The notes beneath the pieces are model-generated. The model was not told where the DNA came from. It did not search any database and saw nothing but the letters and a program-made list of their open reading frames with translations. Below, piece by piece: positions 24,990-37,299 of a DNA stretch of 64,000 nt. Location: positions 5,228,001 through 5,292,000 of the forward strand of contig AP031357.1 of assembly GCA_037833965.1 (NCBI GenBank). The letters run 5' to 3'. The position numbers and the translations under genes are program-made. Origin of the DNA: Marchantia polymorpha subsp. ruderalis (Eukaryota; Streptophyta; Marchantiopsida; Marchantiales; Marchantiaceae). Within the stretch, counting starts at the first letter, position 1. Each line of letters opens with the position of its first letter.

Positions 24990-27900
24990 ATGCCGTTAGG
25001 TCATGTCCAAGATGGCGATCAGTCGCATGAACAGTCACAGCCCGAGGAATCGGAAAAATGTGCTATTTCCGTGAGAGCGAAAGTACCTGGAGAATGGAGC
25101 AATTCATGTTTGTCCAGCAGGACAGTGCCCATTCTTGCCATTCTGATTATCTACACTATGTTCCTTCAATTTCAACCTTCGGAACCCTACTTGGTGCCCT
25201 ACCTCACTCGAGTCAAGCTAATAAGCAACGAGGAGGTAAATAAGCGAATTCGACTTATATTTCTACAAATTCTGCTTATTAGATCATCCTTCCCCACTGT
25301 AAAGGAATCTAGAAATTCTGTGAATGTAGGGCATAGATCTCCTGGAATATCTGGGCAAGGAATATCTTCCAGTTGAGATATCCCGATGTTATAAGGTAAT
25401 CGGCGTAGCTTTCTTTGAAGAGTTTTAGGTATTCCAAAGTTTGGGCACCCCTTATATCTTCGTGCTGTCTTAAAGAATTAAATAGATTTAAACCTTGTTC
25501 CTGTTGCTTAAAACCCAACTCTGTTTGCTTAATACGTTTGTTTGCACGTATCCCCTCCATTGCAATACGTTTTTTTGATTGTTGCGAGGATAACTCGATC
25601 TCCTCTTCTTTATGCTTAAAATATGCACCTATATTCTACAAAGCGACCCCTCCCGCAAAAACGGCAGATGCTCAACCTGCGATAGGGTTCCAATTTGAAC
25701 TTGCAGTGCGCAGCGCATCCTTGGCGGCGCCACTCATTCTCCTAATTTTCATATTAGTAAATTCATGGTCCATAGGCGCCACTTATACGTTCTCAGGGCA
25801 TGCTGATAAACTATTTAGCACTTTCCCCTCGGTGCAGATTCCGTTTCAATGTAGTGTGCGCTATCTCCCGAAATAAGGGGGGGCGAAGCTATATGCTTCG
25901 CCCCCCCCCCCCCGCCAATATATAGAAACAAAGAGTTAAAAAAATTAAAGAGCCAGAAATCTTGCAGATGTATAGCTACATTCCTTTGTAGCTTACTCTT
26001 TAGCTTTGGAGTTGTGGGCCTCCACAACAGCACTCTTCGTGAATTCCGTACCTAGCCCGTTGCAGCGGGCTAGGTGCGGAACTGTTAGCTAGAAGCTACG
26101 ACATTGTACTTGTTATTGCATATGTGACATATTCCGTGACTCTTTGAGAGAAGAGTGTTGACAAAATGGTCATTTTCTTACGGTGTACTAAAAGCCAAGG
26201 ATGTTAGTAAGTCAGGTCCACTTGCATACGTTATTGGAACTTGCCTGTGGCTGCAACTCTCGTCTTGGTAATCATAAGACTTTTATTTTCTGGAAGAATT
26301 CTCTCACTGCGTCGGTACTAATGTGGATGTGTTAGCTCTCGTCGATTAGTACGCAGGATGTCCACAGGCAGCAAGAGTAAATCTGTGTTTATTGCCATTT
26401 TGGTTTGCCCTCGAGCTCCTCATCTCGTTGTTAATCGAAGTTCCTCTGCCTTTTCCTTTCCACAACGTGCTGATATTCCTACTAAGCTTTGCTTGGAAAT
26501 GGATACACGATTTTGGCCAGGTGAACATCGACATATTTCCAGTTGGAGTTTATTCGACCCTTTTCTTCACTTTGTTAGCTGCTCCGGCGTGTCACTTCTT
26601 CTCTTATCGGGCAGTAATTATAATGGGTAGGTAGATATTATTCGGTGATTTCTCCATATAAGAATCATACACCGAAAGTCCAGGTTGACAAGTGCTTATA
26701 GCAAGTGAATATCTGCATCGCCAGAAGCCTGAGAGGATGCTTACCATATCTCGGGTGACAGAATTGCGGTATTTGAAGTGAGATGTGAAGAAAAGTTAAC
26801 CGTCCTGTTGGGTTCATTCCCTTGCTGACATGGATCTTCGTACATGATCAGGTACATTTGGCAAGTTAGCAACATTCTCAATTTTGTTCTCTGGGAAGTC
26901 ATTGTTCTCAATGCAGATTACGCAGGTAAAGTTTCGAGAAACTGATTGCTTTTCGGCTTACATGAGCTCCACAAGGTAGTTCGATTTCGGTTATGTGAAT
27001 TAGGTTAGAAGAGTGAGAAAGTTCGTGATGAACTCTTAATAGACGAGTCTCACTCTTGTTGTTTATTTGCAGATTACTTACGGATTGGGTGCAGCGGCAG
27101 ACTTGGTTTTTTATTCATACATTTTCCTGCTCGTTCCTGAAAAGGATTACCAAAGCATGGTAGCAATCCGAACCCCAGGATGGTGATGATTGATATTGTC
27201 AAGTACACCGAAATCTGCCTTGTAAATGGATTGCACTTTGCTCCACATTTGTTGGCTTTCTCATATTGCGGCATCACCGAAAGCAGTGATAATTTCAGAA
27301 TGGTTGGGAAAAGTCAAATGTGTCGAAGGATTCTACGATGTTTAAATGATAGCTGGTTACTTATGCAATGAAAAGTCGTCCCATTACTTACGTGATGTCT
27401 TCCTAGGTATTCTCCTTACTGTTTTGGTAATCTGTGGGATCTCAGACGAGTTACACACAAGCTTCGACGCTCGTTTCGTATATGATGGCTGCTGAACTAG
27501 GTGACCTGGAACATCTAAACTGTCGTTCGTAGTACCACTAGAATCGAACGTTCCGTATCTCCTTGTACAAGTCAAGTACACGCGTAGTAATTCCCGTTAA
27601 GTGTTCTATGCTTGCAGGTCAGGGGTTAGTTAATCATGGTGCATCTTTAGTGACTCTCCTTGAGATAACCATATTATCCGTAAGTACTTTTCTTCCTCAA
27701 TTCTATGTAATCGAGAATGCAGTGTTTTCCAGATGCTTTTTTGTCGCAGACACACCATGAAAGTGTGTCTGTGCGACTAACTTTGACAGGCAACAGTGAC
27801 TTGACTGACTTGTTGATCTTGGACTAATGTAGGTGGCCATAGCATGTATCATATCGTTCTTCCTCCCAAAAGAGGATTCTGAAGCTCAAGAATGGGGACT

Positions 27901-30900
27901 TCTGAAAATCAATCGTCTGCAACGTCAGGTAACAAACTTCATAGATTATGTATAGTTCTTATTAAAGTCATGAATAGATCTGCATGGATAGGACTCGTCG
28001 TAAAGAATACGGGAGTGTTAAAATGTGGAGGGTTATATCATCTTCTTGGAATATATCTGATCTTCTGTCGGAGGCGGAGATTTACTTCGTCATGATAGGT
28101 GCTCTCTGGAGAACTTGGGATATCTATTTTAGCCTATAGATGCATTATGAACTGCAAACACGTACATCAAGGCGCATCTACATCCTTCATACAAATTTAT
28201 GAGATGTTTTTCTGCAAGCAGGGAATTCTGGAAAAAATCCAAGAGACATGGCGAGGCAGAAATTTGCGTTTGCTTTCATTCTGGTGAGAATCACCTTGTG
28301 CCTAAACTTTTCTGTTCTTCAGGTTGGTTCTGCTCATCGCTTGACGTTTTTGATTGAGATATTGAATTTATTAGCTGTCGTCGTCTATGAGAGACCCAAA
28401 TACTAACTTTCTCCTATGTATATTTTACCATTTTAATTAAGCTGTATTCAGCTATTAATCTTTTGCACTGCGTACGGAAGGTTTAACTCTGTGTCTGACG
28501 ATGAACCTTCCCCCTGTTACCATTTGAAGTATCATATCAGGAGTCTTGTAGGAAACCTGCGAAGTCTGTATGCAGGGAGAATCCGAATTCTTGGCTAAGT
28601 TTTCGCAATTCTTGTTTTGCTTACTCTCTAGACAGTGAAGTCCTCCGCATGAGATCCTAGATGTCAGGTCACTCTTGTATCCGTCTCTACGTAGGTCTGT
28701 ATTTCAAGGGTTAAGCAGACCTAATGTCGGGGTTGCCTGTAGGGTGTCAGTCTTTAATGTAACTCGACGCATGCCAAGAATCCTTCAAGCGGGAGCGACT
28801 TTACACATACACTTTTTATGTTAGCTACACCCTCTGGCGCTTTATTCAGTATCCATAGAATCCAAGTTTGCACATCAGTTCCTGGGTACCTCCGTGGTAC
28901 CTGCCAACACTAAGTTGTTATCAGTTCCACAGTTTTCTGAATCTCGTTTTATTCTGGATTGAAGGTCACGCGGGAAAACAGGAACCGATAATCTCCACAC
29001 AAGAACATGAGTAGAAAGTGTGACGACATTTAAGCTTAGCTTCTTCTAATTGTTGATTCTAGAAATCGTATCGAACGTGCTTTTGCTGTCCTATGGCATT
29101 ATGAAAGATAATCTGCTCAACCATTGGAATACTCTTTAAGCTAGTAGTAAGGAGTATTCCAACTGTTGAGGAGATTACCTTTCATAACGTAGGTTATTTT
29201 AGGAGCTCACATGGCCTCCTATGATGGGAAAGTCGTAGTCATATAAAGATATGATGCTTACAACCGGAATGAAACTTGCGGCCATGCACCACAAATGCAT
29301 ATAACCGGATCCTTTACTCCACCTGATATTGTAGTTAGTGCCCTGCCGAAATCTGAAGTACATCTCCAGGAGGTCACAGGGAGAAAGCACGGGTCACATG
29401 TATGAGCTAGGTTATTCCAAATGTTAGGATTCATGAATTCGAGGGTTTGCAATACGTGGAATCTGCTGAAATTAGAAAATTTTTGTCTCAAATAAGTTTG
29501 AATATCGGACAGTCGCTCATGGGTGGTTGCTGAACGCATGCCTGATGAACTTCGGCAACTGAGAACTTCTTCTATGCTAGGTTTTAAATTCAATACGTAC
29601 TATACTCCATGTCATTTTGTTGTTTGTTCGGTTGTTTTTGTCAGTTCATCTAATCAACAAAATGACTTCTCCTCTATTCACTTTGTACCCAGCTAATAGA
29701 ACATCTTATGAGTTAAAATTGGAGAAAAAGTCGTCACCAATGTGTTGAGGTAGGTGTTATCAGTTCAGGACTTGCCATCATATTCTGGAACTGAAACTCT
29801 GGTTAGCAGGCCATATTTTAGAAATTTAGGTAAACGGACAAGAATTGAGTTACCTAATACAATTCTAAATTGGAGGAAAATTCATGCACACCATCGAAGA
29901 GAGAATGTAGATTGACGTCATTGAAGTGTACATAGAGTCCCACTATTGCCCCGAAATACCATTCACCAAGACAAAGCCATCTCATCTGAAAGCTTGATAG
30001 AGAACTTCGTCATGTAACCTGAATCTCTTTACTGGACGCCACTTTTTATCATCTGGAGTGATGGGCCTTCTCTTTTTTCGTACGTTTTTTATTAAAAGAA
30101 TTATATCACGGTTTTCAGTTCGCCTTTTGTAATTGAGATGTTCATAGTTGGTTCTCATCTCGCTATCTACTCTGATAATATCTATCCAACCTAGAATATC
30201 AATCTGGCAACCAGCCATATGGCTACCTGAGAGACCTTCGTTTCATCTGAATTTTGACAGATATGTGAAGAGATTGTTTCTGACATCCGCGAAAGGAACC
30301 GCTTCATTCCAAGATGATTGTTTTCTTGGGCTAACCCTTCAAATTTCCACGACAGGTGGATATTTGGGACCGCTGGTTTTGCAATGATTCCAAACTATGG
30401 TACCAGTTTGTTCGACGACATTGATTCATCGTCCAACACCAATGGACATGTACTTGCAGCTTCTCAGGGAGCTGGATGTCTTGGTGCGCTAGCGGCGGCT
30501 CAGTTATCTGATATAGCAGCCCGAGGGGGTGGACTTGTTTACATCGGTGGTTCTTTCTCTATTGGCTTGCTGTGCATCATCATGGCTTGGAGCCATAACC
30601 TTATGGTGACCTATCCATTGTATGTGGCTGCTGTCGGCATCAACCAGCTGCTTTTGTGCCTCGTGTACGTTCAAGCAGCAATATCTTTGTCAAATCAGCA
30701 GTTCATCCTCCTTTTCAGCTTCATTGCTGTAGCCAGTCTGCTTGTGCAATCTGGAATTCAAGGAGTAGTTGTAAGTAATCAAAACCATATGCATTTATCT
30801 TATTGAGTTCTTCCTGCATAATGACAAATTTCCATCTTAGACAAGTAATTCCTTCTCATGTTATAATGTTGTAAATGAATATGGGTGTAAGCAACTAGTT

Positions 30901-31223
30901 TGGGCATTGAGAGGCTTGTTGAGTTGCTAATTACCGTTCCTGAAGTAATGAAGGTTATTGGAATCCTGGAATCAAGGGATGGTCATATGTATTTAAACAC
31001 ACCCCGAATTGCACAATGTTTTGTCTGAACTAATCTAGTTCCATCTCAACTTTTTCAGGTCATGTTGCAGCTCTCAATTACCAAACAATTCTATGTCTTC
31101 GGAGGCTACTGTATGGCTGTAGGAGTTGTTTTTGGGATCTTGTGCTTCTGGAATTATATGAAGACCGGTACAGTAAAGCTTGTTTCTACTGATGAAGAAA
31201 GAGAAGTCCTCCTGGCAGAATAA
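24990..31223 (+). CDS. SLC19-family (reduced folate carrier / thiamine transporter-like) membrane protein
   Basis: Ten exons give one continuous frame of about 455 residues: 24990-25235, 26521-26626, 26852-26925, 27073-27159, 27446-27500, 27618-27679, 27833-27928, 28222-28283, 30356-30770, 31059-31223. All introns are GT-AG and phases agree. The order of family blocks is that of SLC19: FQPSEPYLVPYL (after helix 1), FPVGVYSTLFFTLLAAP, YGLGAAADLVFYSYIF, TSYTQAS, FFLPKEDSE, SFWWIFGTAGF, ASQGAGCLGALAAAQLSDI and QFYVFGGYCMAVGVVFGIL. The protein is a predicted twelve-helix carrier, likely at the plasma membrane. Family members carry folates or thiamine; the substrate here is unknown. The length suits the family (about 440-590). 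Intron 8 is about 2.1 kb. Confidence 0.85.
25309..25560 (-). other. Foreign-looking minus-strand open frame inside intron 2 of the transporter
   Basis: An 83-residue frame on the strand opposite the host gene, rich in Gln, Lys and Glu, with a helical coiled-coil look (KQTELGFKQQEQGLNLFNSL) followed by LKLFKESYADYLITSGYLNW. Coding-like sequence on the same strand seems to extend to about 25770. I do not recognise the family. With the two GC-rich hairpins downstream (25877-25907, 26044-26081) it may be a decayed insertion, perhaps of viral or mobile DNA. It looks broken. Assignment is open. Confidence 0.35.
25877..25907. repeat. GC-rich hairpin
   Basis: A perfect 13-bp stem, seven G followed by CGAAGC, pairs with its complement across a 5-base TATAT loop; extra C residues continue to 25913. 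It lies in intron 2 of the transporter. Confidence 0.9.
26044..26081. repeat. Hairpin, 16-bp stem
   Basis: TTCCGTACCTAGCCCG pairs with its near-complement CGGGCTAGGTGCGGAA across a 6-base loop with one mismatch. It lies in the same intron as the preceding hairpin, about 140 bp away. It does not resemble a terminator in this eukaryotic setting. Confidence 0.9.
29099..29187. repeat. Long imperfect hairpin in intron 8 of the transporter
   Basis: Arms of about 36 bp (29099-29134 and 29152-29187) pair with only a few mismatches across a 17-base loop. The size is that of a small MITE or a microRNA-like precursor. No function can be read from the sequence alone. Confidence 0.85.
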
Positions 31224-32818
31224 AGTCAGTGGCATGCATCTGTTGTAATCAAAGTACTTCCAGTTAACATCAGATCACTGTAAGATCATTGTCCCAATCT
31301 ATCTTACAGGTTGGAAGCTGACACAATACTCGCTGTAAGAGAACCGAGTACGCACTCGATTATAAAATATATTGCTATGAACCTTGGCATACGCAGGTGA
31401 CCTATGTCTTTCTGCTGAAGAAATATCTACAGGCAACATAAAGCTGAATTCTTACCAGAATAATTCGTAATATCGGAAAATTGGCATGCCTGAGCATGGA
31501 GTAATCGACGGGAAACATGCCCTTCAGTACATACTCGTTTCAGATGTTCTTGTATTGGAATTTCTTGTAAAACATTTGGTTAGTCCAAGTTTGTACTCTA
31601 AAGACGATGAGCAGGTAGCTTTTAGACGAAACCATGTAGTCTTGTCTTCTACAATATACAGCTGATCTTGGAAGGTGGCATAGAAATATCTTACCCGTTG
31701 TTAAGGTATGGAGACTCCTCATTGGTTATCACATATAAAGATGAATTCTTTGAGATGGAACGTTTGTAGATGGATGAATACATAATTTCGATGTCTCATG
31801 ATGCAGAGGTACCTGTTTATCTCTGGTAAATCCCCCAGATCAGATAGATGGCCGATTTCGTCTAGGATCCAGACTTGCAAAGTCATACGAGTATGATTTT
31901 CAACTTGTACTTGTACTTGTAGGGTCTAGAGGTACTGAACTCGACAACAGATTTGATGTTCTATGTTTCGGTAACAAAAGCATGGGATAGTGGGGTTTTA
32001 CCACCCTTTTCCATGTCTCATGCACCACATGAAGAAGATGAGATAAGTACTACAAATTAACATGCACAATCGGACTTCAAATGCAGACTTCGATACAATT
32101 GTTGAGTTAAGGAGAGTTTACAATAGGCTACGGGTATCACTCTGTGTATGTTGCTGTGTAGTGCTTTTTTCCAAAACAAATTGTTCTTAAAAGATATATA
32201 TTGTCTACAAGAGAATAACGATGCTATATGAACCCTTATATACACTCATGTAATGTACAGTATTAAAGATCGAAATGTTGTAATAAACACGGTATCTTTT
32301 CCGTTGGGATGGAATTGGGGTTTAGCTGAAAACTTCTCCCATGTTTTCATCCATGGAACCTTGAATATGGTCATTCTATCCTTCCAGTTAAACATATTAT
32401 TAACAACAATGAATGGGTACGAAGAATATGAGACCAATTCTAAATGTTCAACAATTATTGACCGGAGCAAGACTATGATTATGACTCTAAGACCGACCAT
32501 GAAAGAGGTATGGTGTTTCAAAGTTGACTAAACCTCGGGCCTGGACGTACTGCCACGGTTCAAGTAAGGTCCATGACACAGTATAGACGGGAGCGAGACG
32601 AACGGGTACCTAAGTCGCGGAGGGGGTTTTGCAGGGGACTCGACACCAAGAGCAAAGAGTTGAACGAAACGCCGAACTGAGATGGTCGACTCGAAGAAAA
32701 CCTACTCTGTGGCAGGACAGAGCTGGAACCTTAGGAATTGCAGTAGAGGAAGAAGGTAAGGGGTGCAGCAGTCGATCGGTTGACAATCGGACGTCCTCTT
32801 GAGAGACCGTCGGGCGAC
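31224..32818. other. Intergenic region between transporter and bL9 genes
   Basis: 3' flank of the transporter and 5' flank of bL9. No further gene was recognised; short frames on both strands lack family resemblance. From about 32520 the sequence turns GC-richer, as expected for the bL9 promoter and leader. Confidence 0.5.
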
Positions 32819-33436
32819 ATGGGACGTGGTTACATGGCCGCGCGCTTATGGTGCTCAGTGCAGAGGTGTGCAGAAGCGTCGAGAGTGCAGAATCCAATTT
32901 CGTCGGTTGGATCCCGAGGAATGAAAACTCTGAAAGTAGTGCTCACTGAGAAGATCGAGAGACTAGGGCGTGCTGGCCAAGTTGTGAATGTGGCTCCCGG
33001 ATATGCACGTAACAAGCTTATCCCGCATCATCTTGCCCTGCCGGGATTGGACAAATATGTTTCGCTCGTGAACGCGCAGTTGAAAGCTGCCAGACCTCAT
33101 CTGCTGGAGGAGACAGAGGAGACCAAATCTGAAACCTCCGAGGAGAAACAGTTGAAAGAGATCGACGCTGTCTTGAAGCGGCTGGATGCCGGGAAGGTTG
33201 TGTTCCACAGGCACTTGACCTGTGCTCAAGTATTATTTAAGCCTGTCACGAAGGATGATCTTATTTTTGAGGTGAGAAGACAGATGGGAGTTGAACTTGC
33301 CGCTTCGAATATCATTCTGCCTGAAGACTTCAACAAATTGGGAGAATTTGAGGTGGAATTACGGTTTCCCAAGGGGCTAGCAATGCCTGGAGGTAGAGAG
33401 AAGCTGTTTCTCAAACTTCGAATCAGGAGAAAATAG
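32819..33436 (+). CDS. Mitochondrial 50S ribosomal protein bL9
   Basis: A single open frame of 205 residues without introns. Residues 1-34 are basic and Ser/Arg-rich (MGRGYMAARLWCSVQR...), fitting a mitochondrial presequence. The mature part starts MKTLKVVLTEKIERLGRAG and holds the bL9 N-domain signature GQVVNVAPGYARNKLIP, which binds 23S-type rRNA. A charged linker (LLEETEETKSETSEEKQ) follows, then the C-terminal domain ending FPKGLAMPGGREKLFLKLRI. LALPG-DKY after the signature resembles plant mitochondrial L9 more than plastid L9. An in-frame upstream ATG at 32780 would add 13 residues; 32819 was chosen because it gives the better targeting peptide. Confidence 0.92.
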   Translation: MGRGYMAARLWCSVQRCAEASRVQNPISSVGSRGMKTLKVVLTEKIERLGRAGQVVNVAPGYARNKLIPHHLALPGLDKYVSLVNAQLKAARPHLLEETEETKSETSEEKQLKEIDAVLKRLDAGKVVFHRHLTCAQVLFKPVTKDDLIFEVRRQMGVELAASNIILPEDFNKLGEFEVELRFPKGLAMPGGREKLFLKLRIRRK

Positions 33437-36400
33437 CCCAATGTGTTGCAGTCAATTGCAAATCTGGTATGATTTTGACTCAGGTACGCTGGAACTCAGC
33501 TGATACGGCATTTGGAACACTTTGAGCAATGAATGTGAAATCCTCACATTTTTAGGCATGGAGCAGGCATTGTGCGATTGAAGCTTTAGGGCGGCATCTG
33601 TTGTACATAATACTTGAGATAGTTTCCAGAGTGTCAACTTCGACTTTACTAGTACTAATCATTTGTCTTGGTGACTTTTTCAAGACAGTGTCGAGCTAAC
33701 ATTGACGTTCTTGGTCATTGGTATATTAGTTCGGTTTGTCTATTGAATCAGTCCGTATCGAGGTTAAGGATTTAGGGTGTCGACCTGAATTGAAGCTGTC
33801 AGAGTGTCTACCCTCGAGAGCTCTGGCAGTCATTGTCTTCAATAACGAACTCAAGAAGCGTATGTCATCTTTCCACTCAACTTCGATCCATGTTACAAAC
33901 AACGCAGCAGATTGTGGATTAGCGGAAGAGCTTCCCAACATAATCTCTGTTTCAAATTATTGTAGAGATCTCATAAGTCCCATTCTTCAACGAAGAGAGT
34001 TGAGATGCTTTACTCGTGATTACTCGCGAACACTGAAATGTTGGACGATCCATGTTCTTTCGCCTGGGACGGCGCTGTTTTTGAAAAAAACTTTTCGTGC
34101 CCACTTGCACTGAGTTTCAACGAATTTTGAATTAAGGAATGCCCTATTTTTTGGTTTGTGTTTTTTTTGTTATTGTTATTCGAGGTATTTTCGTGCAGAC
34201 AATGAGCTTCACTCCGGTCCCTGTTGTTGGCGACACCTGGCGATAAGTAGATCTGGTTGTCTCATCAGCACATGTCTGTTGATTCAGTTCTTCTGAACAG
34301 GATGAACTCGTAGTTCTGCTTGCATGACTTGCCGTAAGCTGCCGAGTCAATTGCGTGAGACTTCAACTTCTCCATCGGTGAAAGCTGCTTATGGACAAGC
34401 TGGTGGACCTGAATACTTAGATTCAAGTCACACGGATTTGAATGATATATAATAAATTGTTTGTTTGGTGTTTGTTGTTAAAATATGTGTCACGCAGGAC
34501 GCTAATGTCTCCTCGTCCTGGCCATCGTACACGAGAGAAGATTTGAGGGATTCAGTAGCCTCATGAGGAGATGTATGGGCAGGTTTTTGCTATGGCTGTC
34601 AGCAATCTCTCCATGTGCATCGCTGTGGCGAGCAGGAACACTTGTTGCTCGGAACGGCCTTTGTGTTATCATATCGTTTACAGATCGCCCGTATGAATGT
34701 CTTTAGTTTGGTGACCTTGATCTACCATTGCCTCCTGCAAGAATGTCCATTCTTCACGTCGTTCCATCATCACACAGTGAATCTCCTGCCAAACTTGCAA
34801 CTCGTTTGTATGGATCATCGGATTATGGACAACCATGTGCTGTCCAGCGAACCGAAGCTCAAACTCTTTCACAAGGACAGTGCCTGCTCGGATTGTACAT
34901 CTTCAGACCAATCTCCTCCGCCTATCCGCAGAATTAAGGCGAAGGGTACACAGTTTTCGACCTCGAACAGAAAAGATGAGATTTGCCTCGGCTAGTCAAT
35001 CAAAGAATGACAGATCAACTCGATATTGATTTAGATTTATGACAGGATGATATTTTCCGAGGTAAAAACAATTTACACAAATCCCATTGCTGTGCGTGCA
35101 GATTGTATTGAGAAAGATTTTAGCCATTTTCGAATGGGATATTTTGGTATTGCTTTTCTTCTTGGGATTTTCTTGAGCTAGTTGGTAAACAAGATTTCTT
35201 TTTGTTAACATCAGAATGGATTCAAAGTACGTAGTCTGATGGAGAGGACACATGAGAAGCATGGTGTGATCATCACTCAGTTCATATAAATCACTATTTC
35301 AAATTCACAATGCAATTTAGATTTACTTGTGATATATTATGTCAGGTATATCATTATTTTAAGACCAGGAGATAAATTTTCATACGTAAAGAATATACGA
35401 AGATCAATATCGGATTATTTAGGATGCACATGCGAAATGAATGATATACTGTCAACATATTAAATCGTAAAGTGTATCAATCTATTCATTGATCGTTACA
35501 TGTATTCTCATCTTATTAACGGGTGATCAAAACTACATGTTAATGTTGATTTCGTATGTTCTGAGATCGATTTATATGTCTAAAAGATATAAAATAATTT
35601 TTGAAAATGAATTTTATCAGTGGTTTCTTCTTGAATAATAAATATCTTATTTTTATTAGTTAACTTAGAATTAAAAAAGTGATGCATCCAATTATTGCAT
35701 TACATAGTAATTGATGAACTTTTATTCATGATATTATAGTAAGATTGTTTATATATTGTAACATACCATATTGTAAAGAATGAGAAAAACTAACTAATAT
35801 AAAAAACTCATCATTTGTCACTTACAATTAGGTTAGAGTTTAATTAAAGTTTAAAGTTAAAGTGAGTTAAAGTTAAAGTAATTAAAGTGATTTACTATCC
35901 AAACTGAAGTCTACCATTGCAAGAAGAGTTGGACAGTGCCAAATCCACATCTTCAATATGAAGACAAGATGAAGATTTAAAAATCCTGTCAACGTAATTA
36001 AGAGGACAAAGAAGTGTTCGCAGGTCCAACTTAAACTTGGATAAAATTACAACTTGATCATATGTGAAACTCAAGGTTGTAAATGAAACCTTGGCTAAAG
36101 AATACTAAAATCATAAACAATCTTCCATTCTGTTTGTGTCAAAATCTATTTCATGTTATTACCTACATGTATCTCCACAATATTTGAATTTTCTTAATAA
36201 TATTCTAAACGTGTATCATATCTTATGTACACATAAACCTCAAGATATTACACCTTGAAAGTTTATCAAAAATTTGATATCTCGGATTGATTCAATTATA
36301 ATCTGTCTATAGTCGTCAATGAAATTTGACAAAGCAGTTCATGTTAGCTCTTACATCAGCGCATATGCAGAAGAGAAGGTAATCAAATTTTTTATTTGTT

Positions 36401-37299
36401 TTGTTGGGAGGGATGGGAGAGTGGTTGAAAGCATTGGTTTGCTAAATCGGCAAGTAAATGAGATCGGTCGAGTGGTTTCAGTTGGAGATGTAATTGCACT
36501 TCTTTAAGGATCGAACAAGATTCGAGCAGGGGAAATTGTTGAATTTGCCAGCGGGTCACCGTTGGATACTTGAAAACCGGGAATGTTGACCTCTTTATAA
36601 CTGACACCCATGTTTTTATGACTTATTAGTTGAATTTACAGATTAAAAAATGTTGTGTGATTTCATATTATTCTAAAAACTACATGAGAATAAAAAAATT
36701 ATCACATTAGTCATATGTAATCTATTGTATAGCCTATTTTAAAGCACTCAACCATCAGAGAAAGTGATACCATATGTCATTTCCACACAATTTACCGAAG
36801 AGAACCGTATGCATTGATGTACAAAGATTAATATTATAATTATGAGAGCAATCACAGTTATAAAATGTATTCATCATAGTACATAGAGAATGGTTGTATA
36901 GGTAATAAATCTGAGTGATACATACGCTATACAATCACGGTACACGATATCACAGATAAAGTGTATTCATTGTTGCAAGAAGAATAATACCTAGTGATAT
37001 ACAAGTAAGAGCAATCACTCCTAGAATGCTACAATCATTTGTAGATCACTTGATTATAGGTGATGTTTGATATATTTATGATCTCAATCCTGTCATAGAC
37101 TCGCCCTTGATAAACAGTTGGTTGATTTGTTCCCTGTGACTCTTGACGGAGTATTCGCATACTTTCTCGTTATGGACTTGACCTTGTAAGACTTTCAACC
37201 CTTGAAGTTTAAGCTATTTGCCCCCTACTAATAAAATAAAATGCTGAGGCACTAAAAAGATTTCAGTTATTTAGTTGCCACGCCGCGGAATGTGTGGAA
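33437..37299. other. AT-rich intergenic region
   Basis: No recognised gene. Open frames at 33736-34113 and 34615-34995 (about 125 residues each, plus strand) show no family motif and are probably chance. From about 35050 the DNA is strongly AT-rich. A short degenerate array of TTAAAGT units occurs at about 35832-35895. Confidence 0.45.

Noticed and set aside
24628-24999. 123-residue frame just before the transporter
   Set aside because: It overlaps the transporter start in another frame, lacks resemblance to anything and has no exon partners; probably chance within the 5' UTR.
28322-28350. Exon 9 of the transporter starting at the AG near 28321
   Set aside because: That frame stops after a few codons; the AG at 30355 restores the family sequence SFWWIFGTAGF with correct phase.
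33736-34113. 125-residue frame downstream of bL9
   Set aside because: No motif, no splice partners and AT-rich setting; not reported as a gene.
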